From positions 1,614,480 to 1,678,479 of the forward strand of contig NW_003314264.1 of NCBI RefSeq assembly GCF_000143415.4: a stretch of DNA of 64,000 bases. The letters run 5' to 3'. This stretch comes from Selaginella moellendorffii (lineage: Eukaryota; Streptophyta; Lycopodiopsida; Selaginellales; Selaginellaceae). This document shows, piece after piece, positions 45,201 to 54,576 of this stretch. A model generated the notes under the pieces. It did no database searches. It was not told the DNA's origin and was given only the letters and a program-made list of their open reading frames with translations. Every line of letters begins with the position of its first letter. Position 1 is the first letter of the stretch. The position numbers and the translations under genes are program-made.

Positions 45201-46140
45201 TTAACATTTAGATCCATAATATGCAAAGGATGAAAGACTTTCAAAGTTTAACGTTAAAAGAAGTATATGCAATTGCAACTTAGGAATTGGTTGATTATGA
45301 TGTTGTGAAGATTCCCATTTACAATATCACTTTCTTAACTGAAAACTATATACTTGTGATTATGGTATTGTTGATTGATGTTCATATTTACTTTTTAACT
45401 CTATTGCCTTTGAGTATATTGTCTTTGCTTTCTATGACCAAGTATTTGTAATCTTCATATGTTTGTTGTTTCTCTTCTACTAATACAAAATCAGGAAAGA
45501 TTTAAAGAACTTGAATTGTAATTATGAAGTTTGTATATTTGTACAAGACATTGTTGAAAGAACAATATAACATCTAATCTACAACAAAATGTTGGAAAAA
45601 CGTAAGTCCCAAGTTTTATATTGGTTTAATTATATAAGTTTGGAGAAAAAAATTCTATATATTAATGAGTACATGAGTTAATGAAATAAGCTTGTCTAAG
45701 TTTAAGTGACCAAACACCATAGATCTATAATTGGTTTGCTTAAGCGAACTTGAAGTGGTATTGAATAAACTTTGAATATGCTTGGATATTCTAGGATATT
45801 CTACTATTTAATGGTTTATATTAATCTATTTTTTATAATTTGTGAACATGTTTATAATTTATAAAATCTTGGAAAAAACTTTCTAGTATATTCTTTTCTA
45901 TTTCACTATTGATATGCAATAATATTAATCTTGGTTTATAAATTATAAATATTTTTATCATTATTTCTCAATTAAATTATTACTACTATCTAGTAAACCA
46001 AGAAAATTATTTATGAGATAAGTATTTTCTCAAATATTTTTATCTCTTCACCATGCTAAGTTCTCTTGTTTTCAGGTACCATATTTGTTTGGGTTTCATT
46101 GATGGCTCCATCAACCTTGCATCACACTCTTTCCTCACAA
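42240..46140. other. AT-rich spacer of unit 3
   Basis: Diverged homologue of the spacers of units 1 and 2, without the Gypsy insertion near 43030. No gene recognised on either strand; only short ORFs under 80 codons. Confidence 0.65.
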
Positions 46141-46149
46141 AGCTTACTA

Positions 46150-46520
46150 ACAAGTTTCTGAGAAAAGCTTTTCTCTCATTTTGATTACATTCTTTGGATC
46201 CATGAGATTAGAGCATATGCCTTCAGTGATACGATGGAGTTCCCTCATTCTGACACAGCGCTCCTACTCAGGCAACTCCCAGGCACCTAAATGAAAAGTA
46301 AACTTCCAAGGCAACATGAGTAACACCTCCTAATACCCTCTCCACAATAAAATTGTATGTCCATTCCCATCCATGTCATTGATGAAAAAGTCAAAGAAGA
46401 AGATACTTACCATGTGTAAAGAGATAACCTCCAAAGCCTCCACAGCTTTTCATTGCCAAGCTTCAGTTTCCTCAAAACAGCTTGAAGATAGGGATTTTTA
46501 ACTAGCTCGACCATCTTGGC
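46150..46520 (-). pseudogene. Exon-like pair of unknown identity, unit 3
   Basis: On the minus strand, 46520-46411 is open (MVELVKNPYLQAVLRKLKLG and on) and ends exactly at a GTAAGT donor. After about 124 bp, a TTTCATTTAG acceptor precedes 46286-46150, open except for one TAG and containing RMRELHRITEGICSNLMDPK. The two do not join in one frame, so this looks like a decayed gene piece. Units 1 and 2 lack most of it through a deletion of about 0.5 kb. I do not recognise the family. Confidence 0.35.
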
Positions 46521-46639
46521 CTAAGAATTGCATAAATGAAGTACCTTGTGAAGGCTATAAGACGAAACAAAAAAGCTATGAACTAGTGAAAAAACTATAG
46601 TACCTATGACCATCATGCTTCGTATGAGTAGTGCAAGAA

Positions 46640-47150
46640 GAAGTGTGTCATCGTGACAGTGGGGCAGAAAACTTCTCGAGCGGCAGGCATGTCTCCACAC
46701 TGAGCGAGCACGTGAGTAGTGGATTCCATCCAGATCTCTCCCGGATCTGCGAGTGGAACCTCTTCTCTGCTAAGTCACCGCGTGCCTTGAGCGCCACCAT
46801 GAAAAGTCTGAGCGTTTGGCTGCCGGTTTGCTCGTAGCACTAAAGAGCAAAGGTTGTTCTCGGCATATCCCAGGAAACGATGTCTTGCTGCTCCATGCAA
46901 AGTCTCAGCGTTTGGAGGCAGCCCAGCTTCTCGTTGCATCTGATAGAAGACTTGCATGTTCGTGTTCCAGGCAACCAACGTCGTGTTTATTTGTCCTCCT
47001 GAACACTTCTGATGGTTCCACAGTCCACGAGGCTGCTTGCGACGAATGCATACGGCTTTGTATTCACAATTTGCGAGGTACCTATCCTGTTCTTCGTCCC
47101 ATCCTGTTGAACAACCTGTGTTGCAAGCCGCAGTGTAGACTTCGACCATA
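46640..47150 (-). pseudogene. PPR-like gene fossil, unit 3
   Basis: The longest of the three fossils. Minus-strand frames give LAQCGDMPAAREVF (the PPR KCGDxxxAREVF phrase), ALKARGDLAEKRFHSQI, RQPNAQTF, QQDIVSW and VAWNT..VFYQMQRE, in several frames. The phrase order read on the minus strand is that of consecutive PLS repeats. Confidence 0.65.
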
Positions 47151-47586
47151 CTTTCACAATTGCACTTGCTTGAATGATGCTCTTGACTCTGGAGAAACTT
47201 ATCTGGCCGCTATGCCCTGCACTGCTTCTTCTCATCGGAGCGCCTGCAAGAACACAGAGCAAAAGTATTACGTTACCTTTTCTCAAACCTTTCGTCTCAA
47301 GAAACTTCTCTGGCCTTTGGAGGTGCACTAACGTCTGCTCCCCTGGCACTCTAGAGGATAGCTCAGTCAAATCGAAACTTGCTCTATTTTCCAGTCCATG
47401 TTCCAAGCCACCTGTGCAATAACTTCCAAGTCTAGTGACTTCCACCAGTTGACCCTTGTATGTGATCTTCACTGTCCGTGAGCAAGAGCCTGCTGTCTTC
47501 TTGCTCTGCAACTTCATCTCCTTGAAGATTGTTTGTACACAATCTTCCATGTGACAACGCATGCACTGTGCTGACTTACGCGTCAT
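46987..47586 (-). CDS. Unknown ORF after the His-rich gene, unit 3 (full-length form)
   Basis: 199 codons open. Starts with MTRKSAQCMRCHMEDC as in units 1 and 2 and continues past their frameshifts. A pyrimidine-rich TTCTTGCAG within it (near 47253) looks like a splice acceptor, so the open frame may be chance continuity over exon and intron. No domain recognised. It overlaps the end of His-rich copy C and runs into the PPR fossil. Confidence 0.3.
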   Translation of the reverse strand: MTRKSAQCMRCHMEDCVQTIFKEMKLQSKKTAGSCSRTVKITYKGQLVEVTRLGSYCTGGLEHGLENRASFDLTELSSRVPGEQTLVHLQRPEKFLETKGLRKGNVILLLCVLAGAPMRRSSAGHSGQISFSRVKSIIQASAIVKVWSKSTLRLATQVVQQDGTKNRIGTSQIVNTKPYAFVASSLVDCGTIRSVQEDK

Positions 47587-48298
47587 TGCCAGTGTTGGCA
47601 GGACACTTTGAGGAGAATCCTAGAGTGCCATTGCTGTGCGAACCACGAGTGTGAGCTTCCAGCTGTTTCTTCTCAGTCGGAGGATCCTCCACCACAACTT
47701 CGATCTGCCACCCGGGATCCTGAAATATCACATTACTGCGCTGCTTCCTTCGAGATAACATCCATCGCACGAGCAAAAAGCACACGAGCAGCACCAAGAT
47801 CGCAACCAAAACCCAGAGAAGAAGCTGGAGCAGCGACCACGGCGTCCTCCGAACCACTGTAACTACTGCTGCGGGTGTTGGTGTGGCCACTGCTGCGTCG
47901 TGACCGTCGCGATAACGATGGTGGTGGTGGTGGTGGTGGTTGTGGCGTCCTCCATGGTGGTGACCATGGTGATGATGGTGAACAACCAGAGGAGCTCCAT
48001 CACCGTGATGATGATGGTACACTGCTGCTGCTGGAGCTGGATGGTGGTGGTGAGCATGATCGAGGATAGCAGGCGCTGGAGCTAGATGAGCAGGGTGGCC
48101 GTGAGCAGGGTGAACGAAAGCAGCTGGCACTGGGGCTCGATCTTGAAGAACTGGAGCTAAAGCTGGCGCTGGCTCGTGGCCTTGGTGTCCATGGTGGTGT
48201 GTTGGATGTGCTGGAGCTAGAGCTGGGTGATGGCCGCCATGCCAGGGCGCTTGAGCTCGGCGGGCAAGCATTGGGGTGGCGTGAGCGTGAGAGACCAT
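47576..48298 (-). CDS. Histidine-rich single-pass membrane protein, copy C
   Basis: 240 codons. Same organisation as copies A and B, with the shortest His run (about 7) and RYRDG where the others have RRRDG. Despite strongly diverged spacers, the membrane segment and C-terminal tail differ from copies A and B at only a few residues, which points to selection or gene conversion. Start and stop share the donor-like contexts seen in the other copies. Confidence 0.65.
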   Translation of the reverse strand: MVSHAHATPMLARRAQAPWHGGHHPALAPAHPTHHHGHQGHEPAPALAPVLQDRAPVPAAFVHPAHGHPAHLAPAPAILDHAHHHHPAPAAAVYHHHHGDGAPLVVHHHHHGHHHGGRHNHHHHHHHRYRDGHDAAVATPTPAAVVTVVRRTPWSLLQLLLWVLVAILVLLVCFLLVRWMLSRRKQRSNVIFQDPGWQIEVVVEDPPTEKKQLEAHTRGSHSNGTLGFSSKCPANTGNDA

Positions 48299-48597
48299 AG
48301 CTTACCTGACGAGAGCTTCGACAATAGAAAAATCCAAGTGAGAATGATTATAACCTAACCTTTGATTTAGAAAAATAAAGAGGTACTTTTGGCTTTGTGA
48401 AAAAAAAAAACGAGTGCACTCAATGACGCTGTGGATTGTCAGCAAGGGTGCCATTGGGCTTGAGCATGCCAAAGAGCTCAAACCTAGATGTGAACAGCGA
48501 TTTAATCTCACAATCACGAAATGCTCTAGGTACAAATATCATAATTCCATTAATTAAAGTTGATGGCAAATCCTTCTTAGGCTCAATCCTAATGGAA
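48299..48597. repeat. Right edge of the tandem array
   Basis: Upstream flank of copy C, homologous to 41704-41960 and 23041-23320. Homology fades after the GGCTCAATCCTAATG word ending near 48597, marking the array boundary next to single-copy genes. Confidence 0.7.
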
Positions 48598-48773
48598 TTA
48601 TGGAAGTGGGAATCAAAAGGAATATTTCAAGGATCTGCTTCCAGATCTTTCTTCGAGCACATTCCTATACCTTTCTTTTCCATAAACATAATAAGAGAAC
48701 GATTGTTCTTTACCAACGCAAAATTTTCACAAAACTAACAAATCAAAATGTAGCTTTGGGCTGAGATGAGCGC
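48598..48773. other. Array-to-gene junction, 3' flank of HSP20
   Basis: No gene seen. It probably contains the HSP20 3' UTR and polyadenylation region. Confidence 0.5.
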
Positions 48774-49673
48774 TCACGAGACCTGGATCTGGGTCACCTT
48801 CTTGGCCTCGGGCTTGATCTTGGGCACCACGACGATGAGCACGCCGTTCTTGAGCTCCGCCTTGATGCTCCCCTTGTCAACCTCCTTGGGCAGCACCATC
48901 CTCGTGTTGTAGCTCCGGCTGTCGCCAAACACGTCTCCCTCCGCGGCCTTGCGCTCGCCGCGGATCACCAGCTCCTCGTCCTCCACGCCGATGCTCACCT
49001 CCGACTTGTCCAGCCCCGGCATGTCCACGCGCATGATGAAGGCCTCGGGCTTCTCCACGATGTCCCATGGCGTCCTCATGCTCGTGCGCGGGGATAGTCC
49101 TCCCAAGGCGGCCGGAAAGGCAGCGGGGCTGTCAACGTAGCGGTCGATCGTGTCCAGCATCTGGCGGAGGCTCCTTGGCTCCCAGATGTCTGCCATGGAA
49201 AAGAAGAGGAATTTCATCAGCGATCAGTAAGAAAATGCGATGGAGTCACTGCAAAATCAGAGCGACGGCCGATCTAACCCCGGAACCAAGAGGACAGCAA
49301 GAACAGCAAGAACAACGCGAAGAGGGAGATGGCCGATCGAGCGCGAAATATGAAAAGAAACGATCCAAGAATCTCGTTAGCGGCCGATCTAACCCCGGAA
49401 ATGCTAGACAACGCAATCGACCGATGGAGAGTGAAATGAGCGAAGTATCGAAAGAAGACCGATGATCCAAGGGAGAGCCGCGGATTTCTCACCAATGACC
49501 CCGAACGGGAGGAACGGCGAAACATCCTTGCGAATGCCCCGGCGCTGCTGATCCTGGGGTGCCTGCTGCGCCGCGGCGGCCGCGGCGGCGTTAGAGTAGC
49601 CGCGATGATTCGCCCTGGCAATGCACGCCTTGAGCTGCTTGGGAGAAACCCTAGCCACGATCTTGCTCGCCAT
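48774..49673 (-). CDS. Small heat shock protein HSP20, mitochondrial type
   Basis: An ATP-independent chaperone that holds unfolding proteins. Two exons: 49673-49493 and 49189-48774 (198 aa), joined GTCATTG|GTGAGA ... TGGCAG|ACATC to read GVIDIWEP. Residues 1-50 form a basic, Ser/Ala-rich presequence typical of mitochondrial import (MASKIVARVSPKQLKACIAR). The alpha-crystallin domain follows (PWDIVEKPEAFIMRVDMPG, EELVIRGERK, NGVLIVVVPK), and the tail ends with an I-x-V-type motif (QIQV). The domain and length fit plant mitochondrial HSP22/23. A heat-shock element lies upstream. It is convergent with nothing; the next gene upstream is 164 bp away on the same strand. Confidence 0.93.
49266..49400. 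repeat. Direct repeat in the HSP20 intron
   Basis: The 20-bp word CGGCCGATCTAACCCCGGAA occurs exactly at 49266-49285 and 49381-49400. The following bases are loosely similar, suggesting an old tandem duplication of about 115 bp inside the 303-bp intron, which is unusually long for this region. Confidence 0.8.
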
Positions 49674-49731
49674 AGCTCCGCTGCTGACAAACACAAGAGA
49701 ATGGATCAAACCAGAAGAAAAAACCCTGGGG

Positions 49732-49780
49732 TTTTAAACGTCCAGCGGCTCGTCTAGAAGATTCTAGACAACCCTAAACC
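49732..49780 (-). promoter_or_regulatory. HSP20 promoter: TATA-like box, heat-shock element, telo-box
   Basis: Upstream of the ATG at 49673 on the minus strand: TTTAAAA at about 49732-49738, then an HSE-like GTCTAGAAGATTCTAGAC at 49752-49769 (two perfect GAA/TTC units flanked by two imperfect ones), then a telo-box-like AACCCTAAACC at 49770-49780 as read on the plus strand. The spacing suits a heat-inducible promoter. Confidence 0.6.
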
Positions 49781-49837
49781 CACGCTAAGTATATACCTGG
49801 AGAATATGCGCATACAAATTTTCGCGCCCGTCGTCTC

Positions 49838-52496
49838 TCACGAATGCCAAGTCTTGTGATCGCCTGTGAGGAGATTTTGCCATCTCTTCCGGAGCGATCC
49901 AATCGCCTCCTCGTGAGGAACTGCTTGGATCAAAATCTTGCCCTCTTTCGGAAGCACCGTGATCACTCCTAGTCGAGAGAGTGTTTCCACGGCTTCCTTG
50001 ACAGGCATTTCAATCTGGAAGAAAACCAAAGCAAGCCGGTGGATTTGCTTCAAAAACCAAAACCATGAGAAAGGCAGACCTGTTGTTTAAATCTGTCATT
50101 GACGTACTGTTCGCAAATCGATCCAACGTGATCCAGATTTGTATCTTCGTGTCTGAGACGGCTATGAAGCAGCAATCCATACAGCAAAACCGCTTGCTTG
50201 AACTGCAGAAAACCACGATGGTGATTTGGGCCTCCCGATGGTTTGGTGTGTGTGAGGAAAACCTGTTGCTCTTCCGAAGCATCGATGAGGAAATGCACGA
50301 CTCCGAAACCACTCGCAAGAGTTTTCTCGTTGAGTCTCTTACTCACTAGAAGCTGGGCCGAAGGAAAGAAGGTTAATCTGTTTAGAAAGCCACAGCTTTA
50401 CCTGGTATCTGTCCCAAGTTTGCTTGTAACCGAGGGACACTCTGGTGACGAAAACCAGCAGCGACACCGTTGCGACAATGTCAAGGATAAATGCGGACCT
50501 GGGAGATCACACTTTTGTAAGGAATGTTGCCACATAAAGGCTTACGGGGAACTTAAGAGGTCATCGAATCTGTAATTCACAAGAAAAGCAAGAAGCCCCG
50601 CAATTGTTGTAAGATCCAAACGAACCTAGTGCAAAATGGTGATTCCTACAATGGTAGAAACTTAAAAGCTGTACTTACTGTGTCAAGCAGTCTAAAGCTC
50701 AGCTTCTTGTTTGGAAACACAACCTGCAATTGTGAAAAAACACTGAGCTTTCTATGGTATAATTTTCACAGGAAGTAGCTTACCTTGAGATCGGGAACAG
50801 GAATGTTGTTGTAAGTGTTCAGCTCGAGCCTCAAATGATCTGATGGATCCACGCCAACGTGTACTGGAGCTCTTTCGTGCATCACAACGAGCTCTTTGAA
50901 AGCCGGTTCCTGCAAATCACCAAACTTTATTGCCTCAAATCCAGCCTCAACCATGAAAGCAAACCTCCAAGCTTGATTTTGTGAGAAAAACCGAGAAAAC
51001 GTTTTTCAGCTTTTCCCAAACGCTGCTTCTCAGCTTGGATTCCAGAGCAGGAAGCAGTATGTCTCCCATGGAAACCCTGTTTAGATAACTTGGCCTGAAG
51101 AAAAAAGAGAAGGCTCAAAACTAAAGTTCTCTCTCGAGGACGAGAAGCTACCTTAGCGATGGTTCCTTTGTTGGTGACGATTCAGGGAAGAGATTAGTCA
51201 CCTCGGTCTTTTCCGGCGGTAGAATTCGCATCCACGTAAGAAATCTCCGGATCAACTTGCCACGAGAGCCAGCAGATGATAAAACAGCTTCGTATCGTGG
51301 AACAGCTCGCTGTGCCGCGGCCCACATTGGTAAGTTGTGTCCCTGGTATTCGAACAACTCGTCGGGGGCCAAAGGCTCCTCAAGCCACTTTCGCAGCGCT
51401 TCCGTCCATGTATTCTCCACCTTTTGCTTCTGATCAAACATGCACCGAGAATGTGAAAAGAAGTAAAGCTTACGTTCATTTTCCCGAGCAATGGCCGTGC
51501 AAAGAGATAGAAAACCCTGCGAAGAATCCACGATTGCAAGTAGTCCAGCTTTGCACCAAAGAGAAAGCCTTCCTGCTTCTCAGTTGCGTAGCCGCGCCTG
51601 CAAAAAGAATAAAAGTTGGACATAGAAACTTTGGAAACAAAGAAAACAGAGAAAGAAAAACTTGGAGAAGAAAGGAAGAACAGTACCTGAAGATTATAAC
51701 GTTGGCTGACGACGTGCTCTTCCAATCGATGTCGATCGGCAGCGTGAGGAGATAGTCGGAATTCAGAGCTGTGGTTAGCTGCAAGTCCCGTGCCGAGAGC
51801 TCTTGAAACTGCGCTCTCCGGAGAACGAGCATGATATTCTGCTGGAAGCGAGACGTCCTGTCCTGCCAAAGAGACCATCACTTAAACTCCTGGCAATGGC
51901 CATGAAAGTTTTTCTATCATGCCTGCTGGAAGGTGCTGCTGCCCTCCCATTCTCCTTGATGTTGAGCGTGCTCTTGCGGTCTTGCTGGGAAATGGCCGCA
52001 AAACTATCCACGCGAAGCTCCTCGAGCAGGGATTTGTGCTCGGCATGCAGGATAGACTCTAGGCAGCTGGAAGAATGCAAGAACTTCAATACAAAAGATT
52101 GCTAGTGATCTCTTTCTTCTATAGCTTAACGTGGAAGAACTTACACGAAACTTACGAGCAAATGGTGAGAAACTGGGATCTCCCCTCCTCGTCGTCGCCG
52201 GCGGAAGAACGCAGCCCTTGCGAGAGGCTTGTCACCAAATCGAGCTTCGAAACCTGGATGTACTTCTGCCTGGTGACTGGGATCCTGGTGACATACCCCT
52301 GGCTGCCATCGCCCTCGTAATCCTGGAGATCGAAAGCGCGCCTCGTTTCCTCCAGCTCAACGCTCGATTCAGCGAGCGGAATGGGATCCTGGCGCTTGAG
52401 ACTAGCAACTTTCGGGCCGAGAATCCTATCCTGGTGGCCAGGGAGTGGAAGAAATCGCGAGCGCCAGGAGCGATTGCCATGGCCGGAGAGCGCCAT
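49838..52496 (-). CDS. DUF3754 (TMEM143-like) membrane protein
   Basis: Thirteen exons: 52496-52156, 52066-51923, 51857-51687, 51597-51474, 51429-51152, 51094-50965, 50909-50784, 50723-50679, 50625-50546, 50498-50402, 50352-50263, 50202-50080, 50014-49838; 641 aa in one frame. Family hallmarks are NVIIFRRGYATEK, the ELVVMHERAP strand, the VVFPNKKLSFRLLD stretch, two membrane segments (LDLTTIAGLLAFLV and ILDIVATVSLLVFV) and the C-terminal KTLASGFGVVHFLIDASEEQ block. The biochemical role is unknown; plant members are annotated only as DUF3754. Introns are 44-89 bp. The intron 51858-51922 appears to use a GC donor, and an alternative acceptor lies 5 nt away, so that junction is the least certain. 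Confidence 0.85.
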
Positions 52497-52626
52497 TTGG
52501 CATTTGCCACGACACAAAGAATCAAAGTTTGTGGTTTTGATATCTACTCACACGATGGTCTCTCTCCTCTTTCTTTCTCTCTTGTCTCTAAGATCGCGAG
52601 GATCGTCTCGTCTCGTCTCGGATCCT

Positions 52627-54465
52627 CTATCCTGGGAAGCGTGTTCCAAAGATCCGGAAGCGCCGGCTCGTCCATGGCTGCTCCTTGTCCACATAGTAGG
52701 ACTTGATGCAGCACGAGACGTATGGTGGCGTAGTATCCAGGCCATCGCTCGCGCACAGCAGCCTGCTGAAGCTCCTCTCGAGAGCGCCCAGGCAAGCGTC
52801 CTCGGCCTCCCTGCGAGCCGCGGGATAGCCATTGAAGAACCTCTCCTGTTGTCACACAAAGTTGGTGCTAGCGTGTTCTTGAGAAGAAAGCAAGCTTTAC
52901 CCCGTCCTCGGCGAACAAGTAGGCGTGGATCTGCGCTGTGGGATCCTCCAGAGTGAGCTGCAGCTGGTACACGTACTGCCCGTTTACGCAGCGGCAGAAG
53001 TCGACTGCTCTGGGAGGATTTGCCGATCGCACGCGCACCAGGCACCGAAACTTGTATGTCACCTGAATCGCTACAAAGTTAGATGAAGATAGTCTCGCGA
53101 GTAGCAAACCTGCGGCCATGCCAGAACCTCCCTCAAGCTTGAGTAAGGAACGTGATCGTAGTCCGTGACTGCAAGCCCAACGCTGTCAAGTTCTTTCCAA
53201 GCAAGAAAGCTGCTTGCCTGTGAGTGATAGGAGCGGCTTTGGACAGTTTTCAGGCAATCCTGCCTCGGCGGAAGCAAGGCGGTGCTCGTACCACCTGAAG
53301 ACAGCGTTTCCGGTGAATGACAGAAGGTTGGGATGAAATACCTTTCAGCTTCTTCCACATTTGGATAGTCAGAAGCAAGGATACTGATCTTGCTGTCCCT
53401 AGTGAAGACGCCTTCCAGCTTGCCCCCGCAGTTTCGGCTTGTTATGTTCCGGAACTTGACCCAGCTCCCGACTCGCGGAATCCAGTCCCCGTGTTCGTCG
53501 GAAGCAAAGTCGACAACGACTTGTAAGACGGTGCCTTTCGAAGGGAACTGCCGCAGTGTCACGAGTGGTAGCGATGGGCTCTCCACACTTCACAAAAGCA
53601 AGCTTATAAGACAAACCAAGAACAAAGCGGAATACTGACAAGGGAAGAGATGTTGTTGCTGGTGAATCCGTGCCATCCCAGACGTATACAAACGTAGGAC
53701 AGTCGTCGGACAGCCTGCTTACGTGAAGCACCTGAAGACCCAAAGTAAAAAACAAATCTAGACAAGAAAACCATCAGCAAACCTTGCAGCACAAATCGAA
53801 ATAGGAGTGGGGTTCTTTGATGTCTCTTATTCGGACGAGGTACTCAGTCGAAACTGATGAACAAGATGAGAAGAATGAGGAAAGAAAAGTAAAAAAGATC
53901 GTTACAAACATACGAGGCTTGGAAAGATGAGTGCTCCGCCATGCTCGCATCAAGTCCAGAATCCTTCGGTCGTGTTCCTCGAACGTGAATGCGTTGGACG
54001 AGATCTGATAAGGCTCGTTGCTGCCACCACTGCCGCCATCGAACACAGCAAATGCGGATGCTTTGCCCAAGCTGGCAACCGCCTGAGGCGATCCCTTGTG
54101 AATATCAATCTGAAAGAACCACAGAAAGTAAGAAGGCTAACTATCGGAGGAAAGCTTACCCGGACGCGATGGAAACGTATAATGTCGTGGAGAGCTCTAA
54201 CGTAGGGGACGTGATCTTTGGAGCCGAACACGAGAACCCGCAAGCCGGGCGAGGACATATCAGCCACAGTCATCGTGCAGATCATGTCTAGCAGCATTTG
54301 TGAGAAACCAAAGAAGAGATTCAAGCAAAGAATGCGAGTACCTTTGCCCTTCGTGGGCTTTGGAAGCGAGTAGTCGATGACAACGCCATAGAAGTTTACC
54401 TGTTGCTCCACGGCGATGCAAGCGTCCTTGAGTTTCATGTATTCGTACTTCCCTTCTCCCTCCAT
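52627..54465 (-). CDS. POT1: POT1, telomere single-strand DNA binding protein
   Basis: Binds the telomeric G-strand overhang and regulates telomerase. Eight exons: 54465-54342, 54287-54160, 54109-53914, 53853-53783, 53731-53640, 53587-53110, 53062-52901, 52845-52627; 489 aa, in frame, close to the 467 aa of Arabidopsis POT1 proteins. The first OB fold starts YEYMKLKDACIAVEQQVNFY and continues through HDIIRFHRVR. A second OB region has YLVRIRDIKE and TFVYVWDGTD. The C-terminal part has VTYKFRCLVRV, LTLEDPTAQI and an ending YVDKEQPWTSRRFRIFGT like other plant POT1s. Introns are 47-60 bp. The ATG is 112 bp after the PIEZO stop, and the next gene starts 131 bp downstream. Confidence 0.93.
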
Positions 54466-54576
54466 GGCGCGCGTAAACCCTATCAAACATCGAACAAACC
54501 ATGAAAAAAAAAACGAATTTGATTGAAGTAAAGAGTCTTTACATGTTCTCGCTGGCACTAGGACGACGCATCGTAG

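Larger units (their letters stand above)
41704..48298. repeat. Tandem unit 3 (6.6 kb, no retroelement)
   Basis: Shows the basic unit size. The spacer aligns only loosely with units 1 and 2 and lacks the old Gypsy. The block around the His-rich gene and PPR fossil (about 46690-48540) is highly similar to the other units. Confidence 0.82.

Noticed and set aside
49067-49465. Plus-strand ORFs antisense to HSP20 and its intron
   Set aside because: Shadow frames of a GC-rich coding region; the minus-strand gene has splice sites and a full alpha-crystallin domain.
51276-52956. Plus-strand ORFs of up to 191 codons antisense to the DUF3754 and POT1 genes
   Set aside because: They cross exons and introns of well-supported minus-strand genes and show no domain.
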